Positions 1 through 5,797 of a stretch of DNA of 6,670 nt are shown one piece after another. Position 1 is the stretch's first letter. The number at the start of each line of letters is the position of its first letter. The position numbers were made by a program, and so were the translations under genes. The notes under the pieces are model-generated. The model saw only the letters and a program-made list of their open reading frames with translations. It had not been told where the DNA came from and did not search any database. The stretch is from the NCBI GenBank assembly GCA_035649275.1, contig DASRJW010000151.1:1-6670 (forward strand), given 5' to 3'. Source of the DNA: Candidatus Krumholzibacteriia bacterium. Lineage in GTDB: Bacteria; Krumholzibacteriota; Krumholzibacteriia; G020349025.

Positions 1-621
1 CACGCTCTCGTGGCTCGCCGGCATGCGGCTTCCCCCGGCCCGCTGATAGAGGAACGGCCCACCGGCTCCATCCGCGTACAGCACGTGATCCTGGATGCCG
101 TAGGCGGGATCCTCGCTCGGTTCGAGGAGTACCGCGGCGCCAGCATCGCCGAACAGGATGCAGGTGTTGCGATCGGTGTAGTCCGTGATGGCGCTCATCT
201 TGTCGGCCCCGACGACGAGAACCCTGCGGTAGGTGCCGCTCTCGATGAACTGCGCTCCGGTGACGAGGGCGTAGAGGAAACCGGAGCAGGCCGCGGAGAG
301 GTCGAAGCCCCAGGCCTTCTTCGCCCCGAGCTTCTCCTGCAGGATGCAGGCGGTGGGCGGGAACATCATGTCCGGGGTCACGGTGGCGACAATGAGGAGC
401 TCGAGGTCGGCGGGATCCATGCCGCGGCGTTCGAGAACCAGGCGCGCCGCCGGTGCCGCCAGGTCCGAGGTCGCCCCCTCTTCCAGAATGTGCCGCTCGC
501 GGATTCCCGTACGTTCCTGAATCCACGAGTCCGTGGTTTCGACCATCTTTTCGAGGTCGAAGTTGGAAAGTACTTTATTAGGCACCCAGTGCCCCACGGA
601 AGTGATCGTCGCCCTGGCCAC
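1..621 (-). CDS. fabH: 3-oxoacyl-ACP synthase III (FabH/KAS III), 5' part only
   Basis: This gene runs off the left edge, so only the first 207 residues are visible of a family that is usually about 320-335 residues. FabH condenses an acyl-CoA primer with malonyl-ACP to start fatty-acid synthesis in the cytoplasm. Visible marks are the N-terminal ITSVGHWVPNKVLSN, the CoA-site-like DSWIQERTGIRER (W33, R37), VTPDMMFPPTA, and the nucleophile motif DLSAACSGFLYA with Cys112, the same number as in E. coli FabH. LFGDAGAAVLLE and a GG-S-R-P stretch follow near the edge. The catalytic His and Asn lie beyond the window. The start is the GTG at 621-619, six bases after an AGAGG ribosome site. An in-frame GTG two codons earlier overlaps that site, and the frame has a TAG upstream with no ATG between. 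It follows the oxidase-assembly genes after 125 bp, so it may be a separate unit. A specialised KAS III relative is possible but less likely. Confidence 0.93.
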   Translation of the reverse strand, partial: MARATITSVGHWVPNKVLSNFDLEKMVETTDSWIQERTGIRERHILEEGATSDLAAPAARLVLERRGMDPADLELLIVATVTPDMMFPPTACILQEKLGAKKAWGFDLSAACSGFLYALVTGAQFIESGTYRRVLVVGADKMSAITDYTDRNTCILFGDAGAAVLLEPSEDPAYGIQDHVLYADGAGGPFLYQRAGGSRMPASHESV

Positions 622-746
622 AGCCACCCTCTCGCTCTCGGACCACTCGATCTGGGAGACACGACGGTCAGGAGTGACACCCTACACGCGCCCCCTGCTG
701 CCGTACAACAGTTACTGGGCCGCGCCGGCCGCGGGTCGGCGGGCGA
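622..746. other. Intergenic gap between the DUF420 gene and the KAS III gene
   Basis: These 125 bp hold no convincing gene. Near the DUF420 stop there is a short GC palindrome (CCGCG-loop-CGCGG, about 719-733) with no T-run, so it is not a good intrinsic terminator. A weak promoter-like pair on the minus strand, TTGTAC (708-703) and TAGGGT (684-679) with an 18-nt spacer, could serve the KAS III gene. Each box matches its consensus at only three of six bases. Confidence 0.4.
628..632 (-). promoter_or_regulatory. Ribosome binding site for the KAS III gene
   Basis: AGAGG on the minus strand lies 6 nt before the GTG at 621-619. It decides between two in-frame GTG codons (627-625 and 621-619), because the first sits directly against the site and the second is correctly spaced. 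Confidence 0.6.
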
Positions 747-1178
747 TCAGCCGGGTGGGGCGACTCGATAGAGGAGCACGTAGATGACGACGCCGGTGAC
801 GGAAACGTAGAACCAGAGCGGCAGGGTCCAGCGCGCCAGTCGGGCATGGCGAGGGAACTCGCGCCGCAGCGCCCGGCGGAGAGTGAGCAGGACGAGGGGC
901 ACGATGACCACGGCGAGCACCGTGTGCGTCGCGAGGATGGTGAAGTAGAGCGGGCGGATCCAGCCGGTCGCGGTGAATCGCGTCGTCCCCACCTGGAAGT
1001 GATAGGTGAGGTAGGAGATCAGGAACAGGGTGGACGTGCCCAGCGCCGAGAGCATGCAAGCGCGATGGGCCGCGATCCGGCGCCGGCGGATGCAGAGGAA
1101 GCCGGTGAGCAGGAAGAGGGCGCTCAGGGTGTTCAGCCCCGCGTTCAGCGCCGGCAGATCCTCGAGGGCCACGTGCAA
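747..1178 (-). CDS. DUF420 membrane protein, CtaM/YozB-like oxidase maturation factor
   Basis: A 143-residue integral membrane protein with four predicted helices, roughly residues 10-30, 40-60, 77-100 and 117-136. It matches the DUF420 pattern throughout: LPALNAGLN at the start, HRACMLSA (His38), FLISYLTYH (His60), GTTRF, ILATHTVLA (His85), and RHARLARWTLP with FYVSVTGVVIYVLLY (His111). Four conserved histidines at membrane edges suggest metal or haem contact. Known family: the Bacillus/Staphylococcus member CtaM is needed for an active haem-A oxidase; its exact chemistry is unsettled. The start is a TTG at 1178-1176 with an AGGA five bases upstream. The GTG two codons later is possible but sits 11 nt from AGGA. 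The only nearby ATG (1183-1181) is in another frame. It begins 7 nt after the SCO stop and is the last gene of the assembly set, where it may replace or assist CtaG/Cox11, which is not seen here. Confidence 0.9.
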   Translation of the reverse strand: MHVALEDLPALNAGLNTLSALFLLTGFLCIRRRRIAAHRACMLSALGTSTLFLISYLTYHFQVGTTRFTATGWIRPLYFTILATHTVLAVVIVPLVLLTLRRALRREFPRHARLARWTLPLWFYVSVTGVVIYVLLYRVAPPG

Positions 1179-1183
1179 CTCAT

Positions 1184-1187
1184 TCCT
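1184..1187 (-). promoter_or_regulatory. Ribosome binding site for the TTG-started DUF420 gene
   Basis: AGGA on the minus strand overlaps the TAG stop of the SCO gene (1188-1186) and lies 5 nt before the TTG at 1178. It supports the rare TTG start and close translational linkage with SCO. Confidence 0.6.
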
Positions 1188-1884
1188 AGGGCACTTCGCC
1201 GCGGACGAGGCGAGCCAGGTCGACCTGCAGCTGCTTCACGGCCTCCGGGTCGGCGCCGTCGTAGTAGCCGCGGATCTGCGTTTCCGCGTCCACGAGGACG
1301 AAACGCGTGCTGTGCAAGATCGGCTCGGCGCCGGAGGCGATGTCCTCGGGCGAGGCGTCCTCCACGCTGAGGTGGAAGCCTTCCTGCGCCAGCCGGCGTA
1401 TCTGCGGTTTGTCGCCAGTGAGGAGCAGCCAGCGTTCCGGTGTGGCACCGTAGTGCGCCCCGTACTCCGCCAGCTTCGCTGGCGTGTCGCGCTCCGGGTC
1501 GACGCTGAACGAGACCAAGCGCACCGAGGGGCTGATCTGCCCGGAGAGCTGCTCGAACTGTGCCGACATCATCGGACAGATGGAGCCGCAGGTGGTGAAG
1601 ATGAAATCGGCGATCCACGGGCGGCCGCGCAGATCGGCGAGATGCAGGCTGTCGCCGAGTTGGTTCACCAGGGCGAAGGACGGGGCCGGTCCGTAGTCGG
1701 CGAGCGCCTCGGCGGCCCGATCCACCAGAACGCCGCCGCGGAAGAGCTCACGCTTGCCCGCGATGACGGCAAGAGCGACGAGCACGAGAACGGCGAGCGA
1801 GAGCGACGCCATGAGCCAGCGCATGCGACCGGTCAGGAAGGAACGGGCTGGTGCCGGCGGACCCGATGTCGCCTCGTGCCTCAC
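1186..1884 (-). CDS. SCO1/SenC/PrrC family copper chaperone
   Basis: A 232-residue membrane-anchored thioredoxin-fold protein. SCO proteins deliver copper to, or reduce the cysteines of, the CuA site in oxidase subunit II on the outer face of the membrane. Visible: a short cytoplasmic N-terminus, one helix at about residues 24-42, then a periplasmic domain with LRGRPWIADFIFTTC, the copper motif C99-G-S-I-C103-P, FSVDPERDTP (Asp129), and the ligand His191 in ILHSTRFVLVD. All three copper ligands are present. The start is the GTG at 1884-1882, which overlaps the permease stop as GTGA and follows GGGGA by six bases. The ATG at residue 21 has no ribosome site and would cut the segment before the helix. 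The neighbouring haem A/O synthases and DUF420 protein make an oxidase-assembly role the best reading. A purely redox role, as for some bacterial SCO homologues, cannot be excluded. Confidence 0.94.
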   Translation of the reverse strand: MRHEATSGPPAPARSFLTGRMRWLMASLSLAVLVLVALAVIAGKRELFRGGVLVDRAAEALADYGPAPSFALVNQLGDSLHLADLRGRPWIADFIFTTCGSICPMMSAQFEQLSGQISPSVRLVSFSVDPERDTPAKLAEYGAHYGATPERWLLLTGDKPQIRRLAQEGFHLSVEDASPEDIASGAEPILHSTRFVLVDAETQIRGYYDGADPEAVKQLQVDLARLVRGEVP

Positions 1885-2672
1885 GATAGATCCCCGGCGC
1901 GCGAACGGGACGCGAGCCACAGGCTCGCGGCCAGCGTGGCGAGCGCGAAACTCACGCTGAGCGCTAAGGGCCGGGCGATCGAAGCCAGCAGAGATCCGCT
2001 TTCGAGACGCACGGATCCCGCCGCCAAGGCGTGCCGCAGCGCCTCGAGAGCATGGCTCATGGGGTTCACCGCCATCACCGCCCGCAACCAGCCCGGCGCG
2101 CCGGTGGCGGGGAAGAGCGCACCCGAGAGGATCCACATGGGCATGAGCAACAGGTTCATCAGCGCATGGAATCCCTGGGTGGAATCCAGCTGCCAGGCGA
2201 GCAGGAACCCGAGCCCGGTGAAGCCGAAGCCGGTGACGAAGAGCACCAAGGCGCTCCAGAGGAAGGAGCCGAGGCTCCACGACTTCCCTACGAGCATGGC
2301 GACGACGAGGACGAGGAACGCCTGCGCGAGCGCCAGCGTCGTCCCGCCCAGGATCTTGCCGAGGACGAGCCCGCCCCGGGCTCCGGGAGCGACGAGCACG
2401 GATTGCAGGAAGCCTTCCCGGCGATCCTCGACGATGGAGATGGTGGAAAAGATCGCGGTGAACAGCATGATCAGCAGCAGCGTTCCCGGGAAGAGGAACT
2501 CCAGCGAGCTCCGGGCGTGCATCGTCGGATCGAGGCGGTAGGTGTCGCCGATCCCGGAGCCGATGAGGAACCAGAAGAGGAGAGGCGGCGCCAGCGCGCC
2601 CACCACCCGGCTCGGCTGGCGACAGAAGCGCACGATCTCGCGCTCGGTGAGCGACAGGGCCGCGAGCAGCAT
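1881..2672 (-). CDS. ABC-2 type transporter permease
   Basis: A 263-residue hydrophobic protein of the ABC-2 membrane family (DrrB/NodJ/NosY-like). Six helices can be drawn at about residues 22-41, 60-80, 103-127, 137-160, 169-190 and 236-255. Family marks are the cytoplasmic coupling segment EDRREGFLQSVLVAPGARG (82-100) after the second helix, FPGTLLLIMLF, MPMWILSGALFP, and the NPMSHALEALRHAL stretch (203-216) before the last helix. One copy per operon implies a homodimer working with the ATPase encoded just before it. The ATG at 2672 shares one base with the ATPase stop (TGATG) and has an AGGAGG five bases upstream. Its own stop overlaps the SCO start. The cargo cannot be read from sequence; its place in an oxidase-assembly operon suggests something needed for haem, copper, haem-lipid or subunit export, but this is inference. 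Confidence 0.9.
   Translation of the reverse strand: MLLAALSLTEREIVRFCRQPSRVVGALAPPLLFWFLIGSGIGDTYRLDPTMHARSSLEFLFPGTLLLIMLFTAIFSTISIVEDRREGFLQSVLVAPGARGGLVLGKILGGTTLALAQAFLVLVVAMLVGKSWSLGSFLWSALVLFVTGFGFTGLGFLLAWQLDSTQGFHALMNLLLMPMWILSGALFPATGAPGWLRAVMAVNPMSHALEALRHALAAGSVRLESGSLLASIARPLALSVSFALATLAASLWLASRSRAGDLS
1891..1895 (-). promoter_or_regulatory. Ribosome binding site supporting the GTG start of SCO
   Basis: GGGGA on the minus strand lies 6 nt upstream of the GTG at 1884, inside the last codons of the permease gene. It supports the GTGA overlap start rather than the in-frame ATG at 1824, which has no such site. Confidence 0.55.
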
Positions 2673-3682
2673 CAGTGCCTCCTCGAGCCCCGGCGGCCCG
2701 CGGCTCCGGCACCGGCCGCACTGCCGTCGCTGCCGCTCTCGCCGGCGTCATCGAAGCGATGTCCGGTGAAGTGGATGAAGACATCCTCGAAGGTCGGCTT
2801 GGAGAGCGTCAAGGACAGGATGTCGTCGGGAAACGTTTCGACGAGGCGAGGCAGCAACGCCGCGCTCGCACCGTGCTCCAGCCGCACGCTCGTATCGACG
2901 ACGCGCGGCGCCAGGCCGAACTGGGCCGCGATGCCGGCAGCGAGGCGCGCCGGATCGCGCGCCGCGACGGTGACCACGTCCTCGCCCACCGCCGCTTTGA
3001 GCTCCAACGGTGCGCCGCTCGTCACCAGATGACCCCGCTCCAGAATCGCCACGCGGTCGCAGCGCTCGGCTTCCTCCAGGATGTGGCTCGTGAGCAGGAT
3101 CGTGACGCCTCGCTCGCGGCGCACCTCCTCGAGGAGGTGCCAGAACTCGAGGCGTGCCCCTGGATCGAGACCCGTGGAGGGTTCGTCGAGGATCAGCACC
3201 TGCGGCTGGTGGAGGAGGCACTTCGCCAGCTCCACGCGCCGGCGCAAGCCTCCCGAGAGCGTGGCGACCCGAGCGTCGCCGCGGTCGCTCAAGCCGAGCC
3301 TCTGCAGCAGCTCCTGGCTCCGCTTCTGCAAGACGCCGCCGTGCAGGCCGTAGAGGTGACCCTGGTATCGCAGGTTCTCGCGCACGCTGAGCTGACGGTC
3401 CAGCGCCGGGGACTGGAAGACGACGCCCAGGGCGCGCCGGACACGGGAGCGGTCGGCTTGCACGTCGAGTCCCAGGATGCGGGCGCTGCCGCGCTGCGGC
3501 ACGAGAAGGGTGGAGAGGATGCGGAAGAGCGTGCTCTTGCCGCCGCCGTTCGGTCCGAGAAGGCCGAAGATCTCGCCGCGCCGTACGGCGAAGCCCACGC
3601 CTCGCAAGGCCGGGCGTTCGCCGTACGCATGCCAAACGTCCGTCACCTGCACCGCAGGGTCGTTGTCCGTGACGTCGCTCAT
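2672..3682 (-). CDS. ABC-2 type transporter ATP-binding protein
   Basis: A 336-residue ABC ATPase that should power the permease encoded directly after it. All nucleotide-site motifs are intact: Walker A GPNGGGKST (43-51, with Gly in place of the common Ala), Q-loop Gln90 in VVFQSPALD, signature LSGGLRRR (142-149), Walker B VLILDEPST (162-170, catalytic Glu167), D-loop GLDP and switch His200 in LLTSH. After the ATPase core (to about 225), a C-terminal domain of the DrrA/NatA type ends with LSKPTFEDVFIHFTGH. A final Gly/Ala/Ser/Arg-rich tail of about 27 residues looks disordered. The start is the ATG at 3682-3680, with GAGGG four bases upstream, 29 nt after the ctaB stop. The same frame stays open far upstream, but that stretch is antisense-free shadow over ctaB, not part of this protein. 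DrrA-like drug export, NosF-like or haem-related export are all possible; substrate unknown. Confidence 0.93.
   Translation of the reverse strand: MSDVTDNDPAVQVTDVWHAYGERPALRGVGFAVRRGEIFGLLGPNGGGKSTLFRILSTLLVPQRGSARILGLDVQADRSRVRRALGVVFQSPALDRQLSVRENLRYQGHLYGLHGGVLQKRSQELLQRLGLSDRGDARVATLSGGLRRRVELAKCLLHQPQVLILDEPSTGLDPGARLEFWHLLEEVRRERGVTILLTSHILEEAERCDRVAILERGHLVTSGAPLELKAAVGEDVVTVAARDPARLAAGIAAQFGLAPRVVDTSVRLEHGASAALLPRLVETFPDDILSLTLSKPTFEDVFIHFTGHRFDDAGESGSDGSAAGAGAAGRRGSRRH
2678..2683 (-). promoter_or_regulatory. Consensus Shine-Dalgarno for the permease gene
   Basis: AGGAGG on the minus strand is 5 nt before the permease ATG and lies within the last Arg codons of the ATPase gene (CGG-GGC-TCG-AGG-AGG-CAC-TGA). 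It is the strongest ribosome site in the window and should keep permease output high despite the shared TGATG junction. Confidence 0.75.
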
Positions 3683-3711
3683 GACGCCCTCGAGTGTCGC
3701 GGGCCGTGTGC

Positions 3712-4611
3712 TCACAGGAGCAGCGTGTCCAGCACCAGCACGCCGAAGAGGAGAGGCAGGTAGACGACGGAAGCGAAGAAGACGCGCCGCGCTCGCTGGG
3801 CATCGTGGCGTCGCGCCGCCTCGAGAGCGAGGCGGAAGAAAGCGGCGCCCAGGACCAAGGCGGCGACACCGTACAGCCAGCCACCGTCGCCGCGCAGCAC
3901 GGGCAGCAGGCTGAGCGCCACCAGCGCCGCGGTCCAGGCCACGATCTGCCGGCCCGTGCGGCGGCCATCCGTGTCCAGCACCGAGAGCATGGGGAAGCCG
4001 GCGCGCGCGTAGTCGTCGCGATACATCCAGGCGATGGCGTAGAAATGCGGCAGCTGCCAGGCGAACTGGATGAGGAAGAGCGCGGCGGCGCCGAGGTCCA
4101 GCGTCCCCCGCGCTGCGGCCCAACCGATGAGCGGCGGCGCCGCCCCGGGCACCGCTCCTACGGTAGTGCACCACCAAGTGCGGGTCTTGAGCGGGGTATA
4201 GACGAAGAGGTACGCCACCAGCGTCGCCCCTGCCACCAGCGACGCGAGGGGGTTGACGAACCACGCGAGCTCCACGAGTCCGGCCAAGGCGAGGCTGGCG
4301 CCGAAGACCAAGGCCTCCGCGGCCTGCAACCGCCCTGCGGGCAGCGGCCGGTGGCGGGTGCGGCGCATGCGCGCGTCGCGCTCGCGCTCCCACACCTGAT
4401 TGAGCACGCTGGTGCCGGCGCAGGTGAGCGCCGTGCCCAGGAGCGTGTGCAGCAGCAGGGTGAGATCGGCGCTCCCGCCGCCGGCCACGATGTATCCCAC
4501 CCACGCCGTCAGCACCACGAGTGTGGTGATGCGTGGCTTGGTGAGCTCGGCGTAGTCGGCCAGGCGAGTGCGTACCGAAGTCGCGCTCAGAACATGGCTG
4601 GGCACGTTCAT
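3712..4611 (-). CDS. ctaB: Haem O synthase (protohaem IX farnesyltransferase)
   Basis: A 299-residue UbiA-family prenyltransferase (CtaB/CyoE/COX10). It adds a farnesyl group to the 2-vinyl of haem B, giving haem O, in the cytoplasmic membrane. Visible marks: YAELTKPRITTLV at the N-terminus; the first metal/diphosphate motif N71-x3-E75-x3-D79 followed by MRRTRHRPLPAGR; YTPLKTRTWW and GAVPGAAPPLIGW (the family usually has KR at K-T-R); and WQLPHFYAIAWMYRDDY (185-201), which holds the second acidic motif. About eight to nine helices fit the hydrophobic pattern. Length is normal for the family. The ATG at 4611 overlaps the haem A synthase stop as ATGA, so the two consecutive enzymes of haem A synthesis are translationally coupled. 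A longer upstream reading frame exists, but it overlies the haem A synthase gene and carries no prenyltransferase sequence. Confidence 0.96.
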   Translation of the reverse strand: MNVPSHVLSATSVRTRLADYAELTKPRITTLVVLTAWVGYIVAGGGSADLTLLLHTLLGTALTCAGTSVLNQVWERERDARMRRTRHRPLPAGRLQAAEALVFGASLALAGLVELAWFVNPLASLVAGATLVAYLFVYTPLKTRTWWCTTVGAVPGAAPPLIGWAAARGTLDLGAAALFLIQFAWQLPHFYAIAWMYRDDYARAGFPMLSVLDTDGRRTGRQIVAWTAALVALSLLPVLRGDGGWLYGVAALVLGAAFFRLALEAARRHDAQRARRVFFASVVYLPLLFGVLVLDTLLL

Positions 4612-5606
4612 GGGATCACCGCGGGGGCGCCGAGCACGGCGTTCCGCCGGGCGGGCGCGGCTTGCAGCAGCTGGAAGCTGCGCAGTGTCAGGACCAAGCT
4701 GTTCGCCAGGATCAAAGCTCCGTTCAGGACATGAAGTGTCGTGGGCACGACGGCCTTCGCCGACAAGACGGTGAACCCCCCGAGCCCGATCTGCGCGGCC
4801 ACGAGAAAGAGTCCGAGAACCGCCGGCACCAGGAGCGGCCGCTGCTCGCGATGCCGGCGCATGGCCACCACGGCGGTGGCCGCGACGCAGGCGGCCACGA
4901 TGACGCCGCCGACCCGGTGGGCGAAGTGGATGGCGATGCCGGGCGTACTGAAGGCGGGCACCAGGCGCCCAAAAGCGAGGGGGAAGTCCGGGATCGCGAG
5001 GCCGGCACCGGTGTGGCGCATGAGCGCCCCGAGGACGAGCTGGAGGAAAACCGCTGCCGTCGAGAGAACCGCCAGGCCGCGTAAGGACACGATCCCGGCC
5101 GGCTCGATGCTGGGAGCGGGCGCCTGACGCCAGCCCGCGGAGGTCTGCAACGCGATAGCGACGACGATGCAGAAAAACGTCTGACCGAGACAGGCGTGCG
5201 CCACCGAAACCAGGGGCGGCAACATGAGCAGGACCGTGAGACCGCCGAGCAGGCCCTGCGCCACCACCGCGCCGACCGCGAGCCAGCCGAGACGCCGCAG
5301 GCGCGGGCGAGTTTCGCGGCGCTGCAACCAGAGGGCGAGGGCGACGGTCAGCATGCCCACGGTGGCGGCGAGCATGCGATGCCCATGCTCGAAGCGCACG
5401 TTGCCCACCATGGGCGGAAACACCATGCCGTAGGAGAGCGGCCAATCGGGGACGGAGAGCCCGGCCCCGGTGCTCGTCACCAGGCCGCCCGCGAAGACGA
5501 GAAGGGCGGTGCACACCGCAACCAGCACGGCGTATCGATGCAGCCAGACGCCGGACCGGCGGGGCGTAGCGGGGCGCGGTGTCGTCACCGTGGTGGTGGA
5601 GGGCAT
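4608..5606 (-). CDS. ctaA: Haem A synthase, COX15/CtaA family
   Basis: A 332-residue, eight-helix membrane enzyme that oxidises the C8 methyl of haem O to a formyl group, giving haem A. The two halves repeat: TGAGLSVPDWPLSYG (46-60) and TGAGLAIPDFPLAFG (199-213), each followed by a His-containing helix. Candidate haem-ligand histidines are His76 in FEHGHR (with Glu73), His137 in SVAHACLGQ, His230 in IHFAHRVGG and His292 in TTLHVLNGA, two per half. The extracellular Cys pairs of Bacillus-type CtaA are not seen, so it resembles the COX15-like or Cys-lacking branch. The start chosen is the ATG at 5606-5604, with a weak AAGG ten bases upstream. An in-frame GTG at 5648 would add 14 residues but has no better ribosome site. 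The stop overlaps the ctaB start by 4 nt. It heads the tightly packed group running to 747. Confidence 0.95.
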   Translation of the reverse strand: MPSTTTVTTPRPATPRRSGVWLHRYAVLVAVCTALLVFAGGLVTSTGAGLSVPDWPLSYGMVFPPMVGNVRFEHGHRMLAATVGMLTVALALWLQRRETRPRLRRLGWLAVGAVVAQGLLGGLTVLLMLPPLVSVAHACLGQTFFCIVVAIALQTSAGWRQAPAPSIEPAGIVSLRGLAVLSTAAVFLQLVLGALMRHTGAGLAIPDFPLAFGRLVPAFSTPGIAIHFAHRVGGVIVAACVAATAVVAMRRHREQRPLLVPAVLGLFLVAAQIGLGGFTVLSAKAVVPTTLHVLNGALILANSLVLTLRSFQLLQAAPARRNAVLGAPAVIP

Positions 5607-5797
5607 TGCGGCTGGGCCTTGTCGACGCTCGTCCCCGGGAACGGGCACTCGGTCTCGCCCGTCCGGTCAGGGAATTCCTTCACGGCGCTCGCCTCGCGGT
5701 CGGTGCATGCTAGACGAGTCCAACCCGCTCTGCAACGACCCCGGCCCGGCCTCGGAAACAGAACTCTATCTCGAATCCGGCCAAATACTTACGCGCT
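5607..5797. other. Intergenic region upstream of the oxidase-assembly operon
   Basis: This 191-bp stretch separates the lipoprotein gene from haem A synthase and is the only sizeable gap before the assembly genes, so it probably carries their promoter and leader. I see no credible small gene in it and no intrinsic terminator with a T-run after the lipoprotein stop. It holds an 8-bp perfect palindrome, GGAATTCC (about 5671-5679), which is too short to call an operator. Confidence 0.5.
5707..5735 (-). promoter_or_regulatory. Possible sigma-70-like promoter for the assembly operon
   Basis: On the minus strand TTGCAG (5735-5730) and TAGCAT (5712-5707) are separated by exactly 17 nt. The -10 box matches TATAAT at four of six bases and the -35 box matches TTGACA only at its first three. 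It would start transcription about 90-100 nt before the haem A synthase ATG. Spacing and position are right but the boxes are weak, so this is a candidate only. Confidence 0.3.

Noticed and set aside
679-708. TTGTAC / TAGGGT promoter for the KAS III gene
   Set aside because: Each box matches only three of six consensus bases and the spacer is 18 nt, so it is not better than chance in a gap of this size; mentioned only within the gap entry.
718-733. GC-rich palindrome as a rho-independent terminator for the DUF420 gene
   Set aside because: The stem is about 5 bp and no T-run follows on the minus strand; such GC palindromes are common by chance at this base composition.
10-771. Plus-strand open frame of 253 codons at the left end
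   Set aside because: It is the mirror of the KAS III gene, whose minus-strand translation has the complete N-terminal and nucleophile motifs. The plus-strand product resembles nothing known.
1030-2541. Long plus-strand open frame of 503 codons
   Set aside because: It lies antisense to the DUF420, SCO and permease genes, each of which has full family motifs. Its translation is Arg/Glu/Ala-rich with no recognisable domain, as expected for antisense frames in GC-rich DNA.
3683-4504. Possible N-terminal extension of the ABC ATPase over ctaB
   Set aside because: The frame stays open, but the extra residues are an Arg/Ala-rich out-of-frame reading of ctaB. The ATG at 3682 has a proper ribosome site and begins exactly where ABC ATPases normally begin.
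3694-4734. Plus-strand open frame of 346 codons
   Set aside because: It is antisense to ctaB and has a low-complexity Glu/Arg/Gly/Gln composition without membrane segments or motifs.
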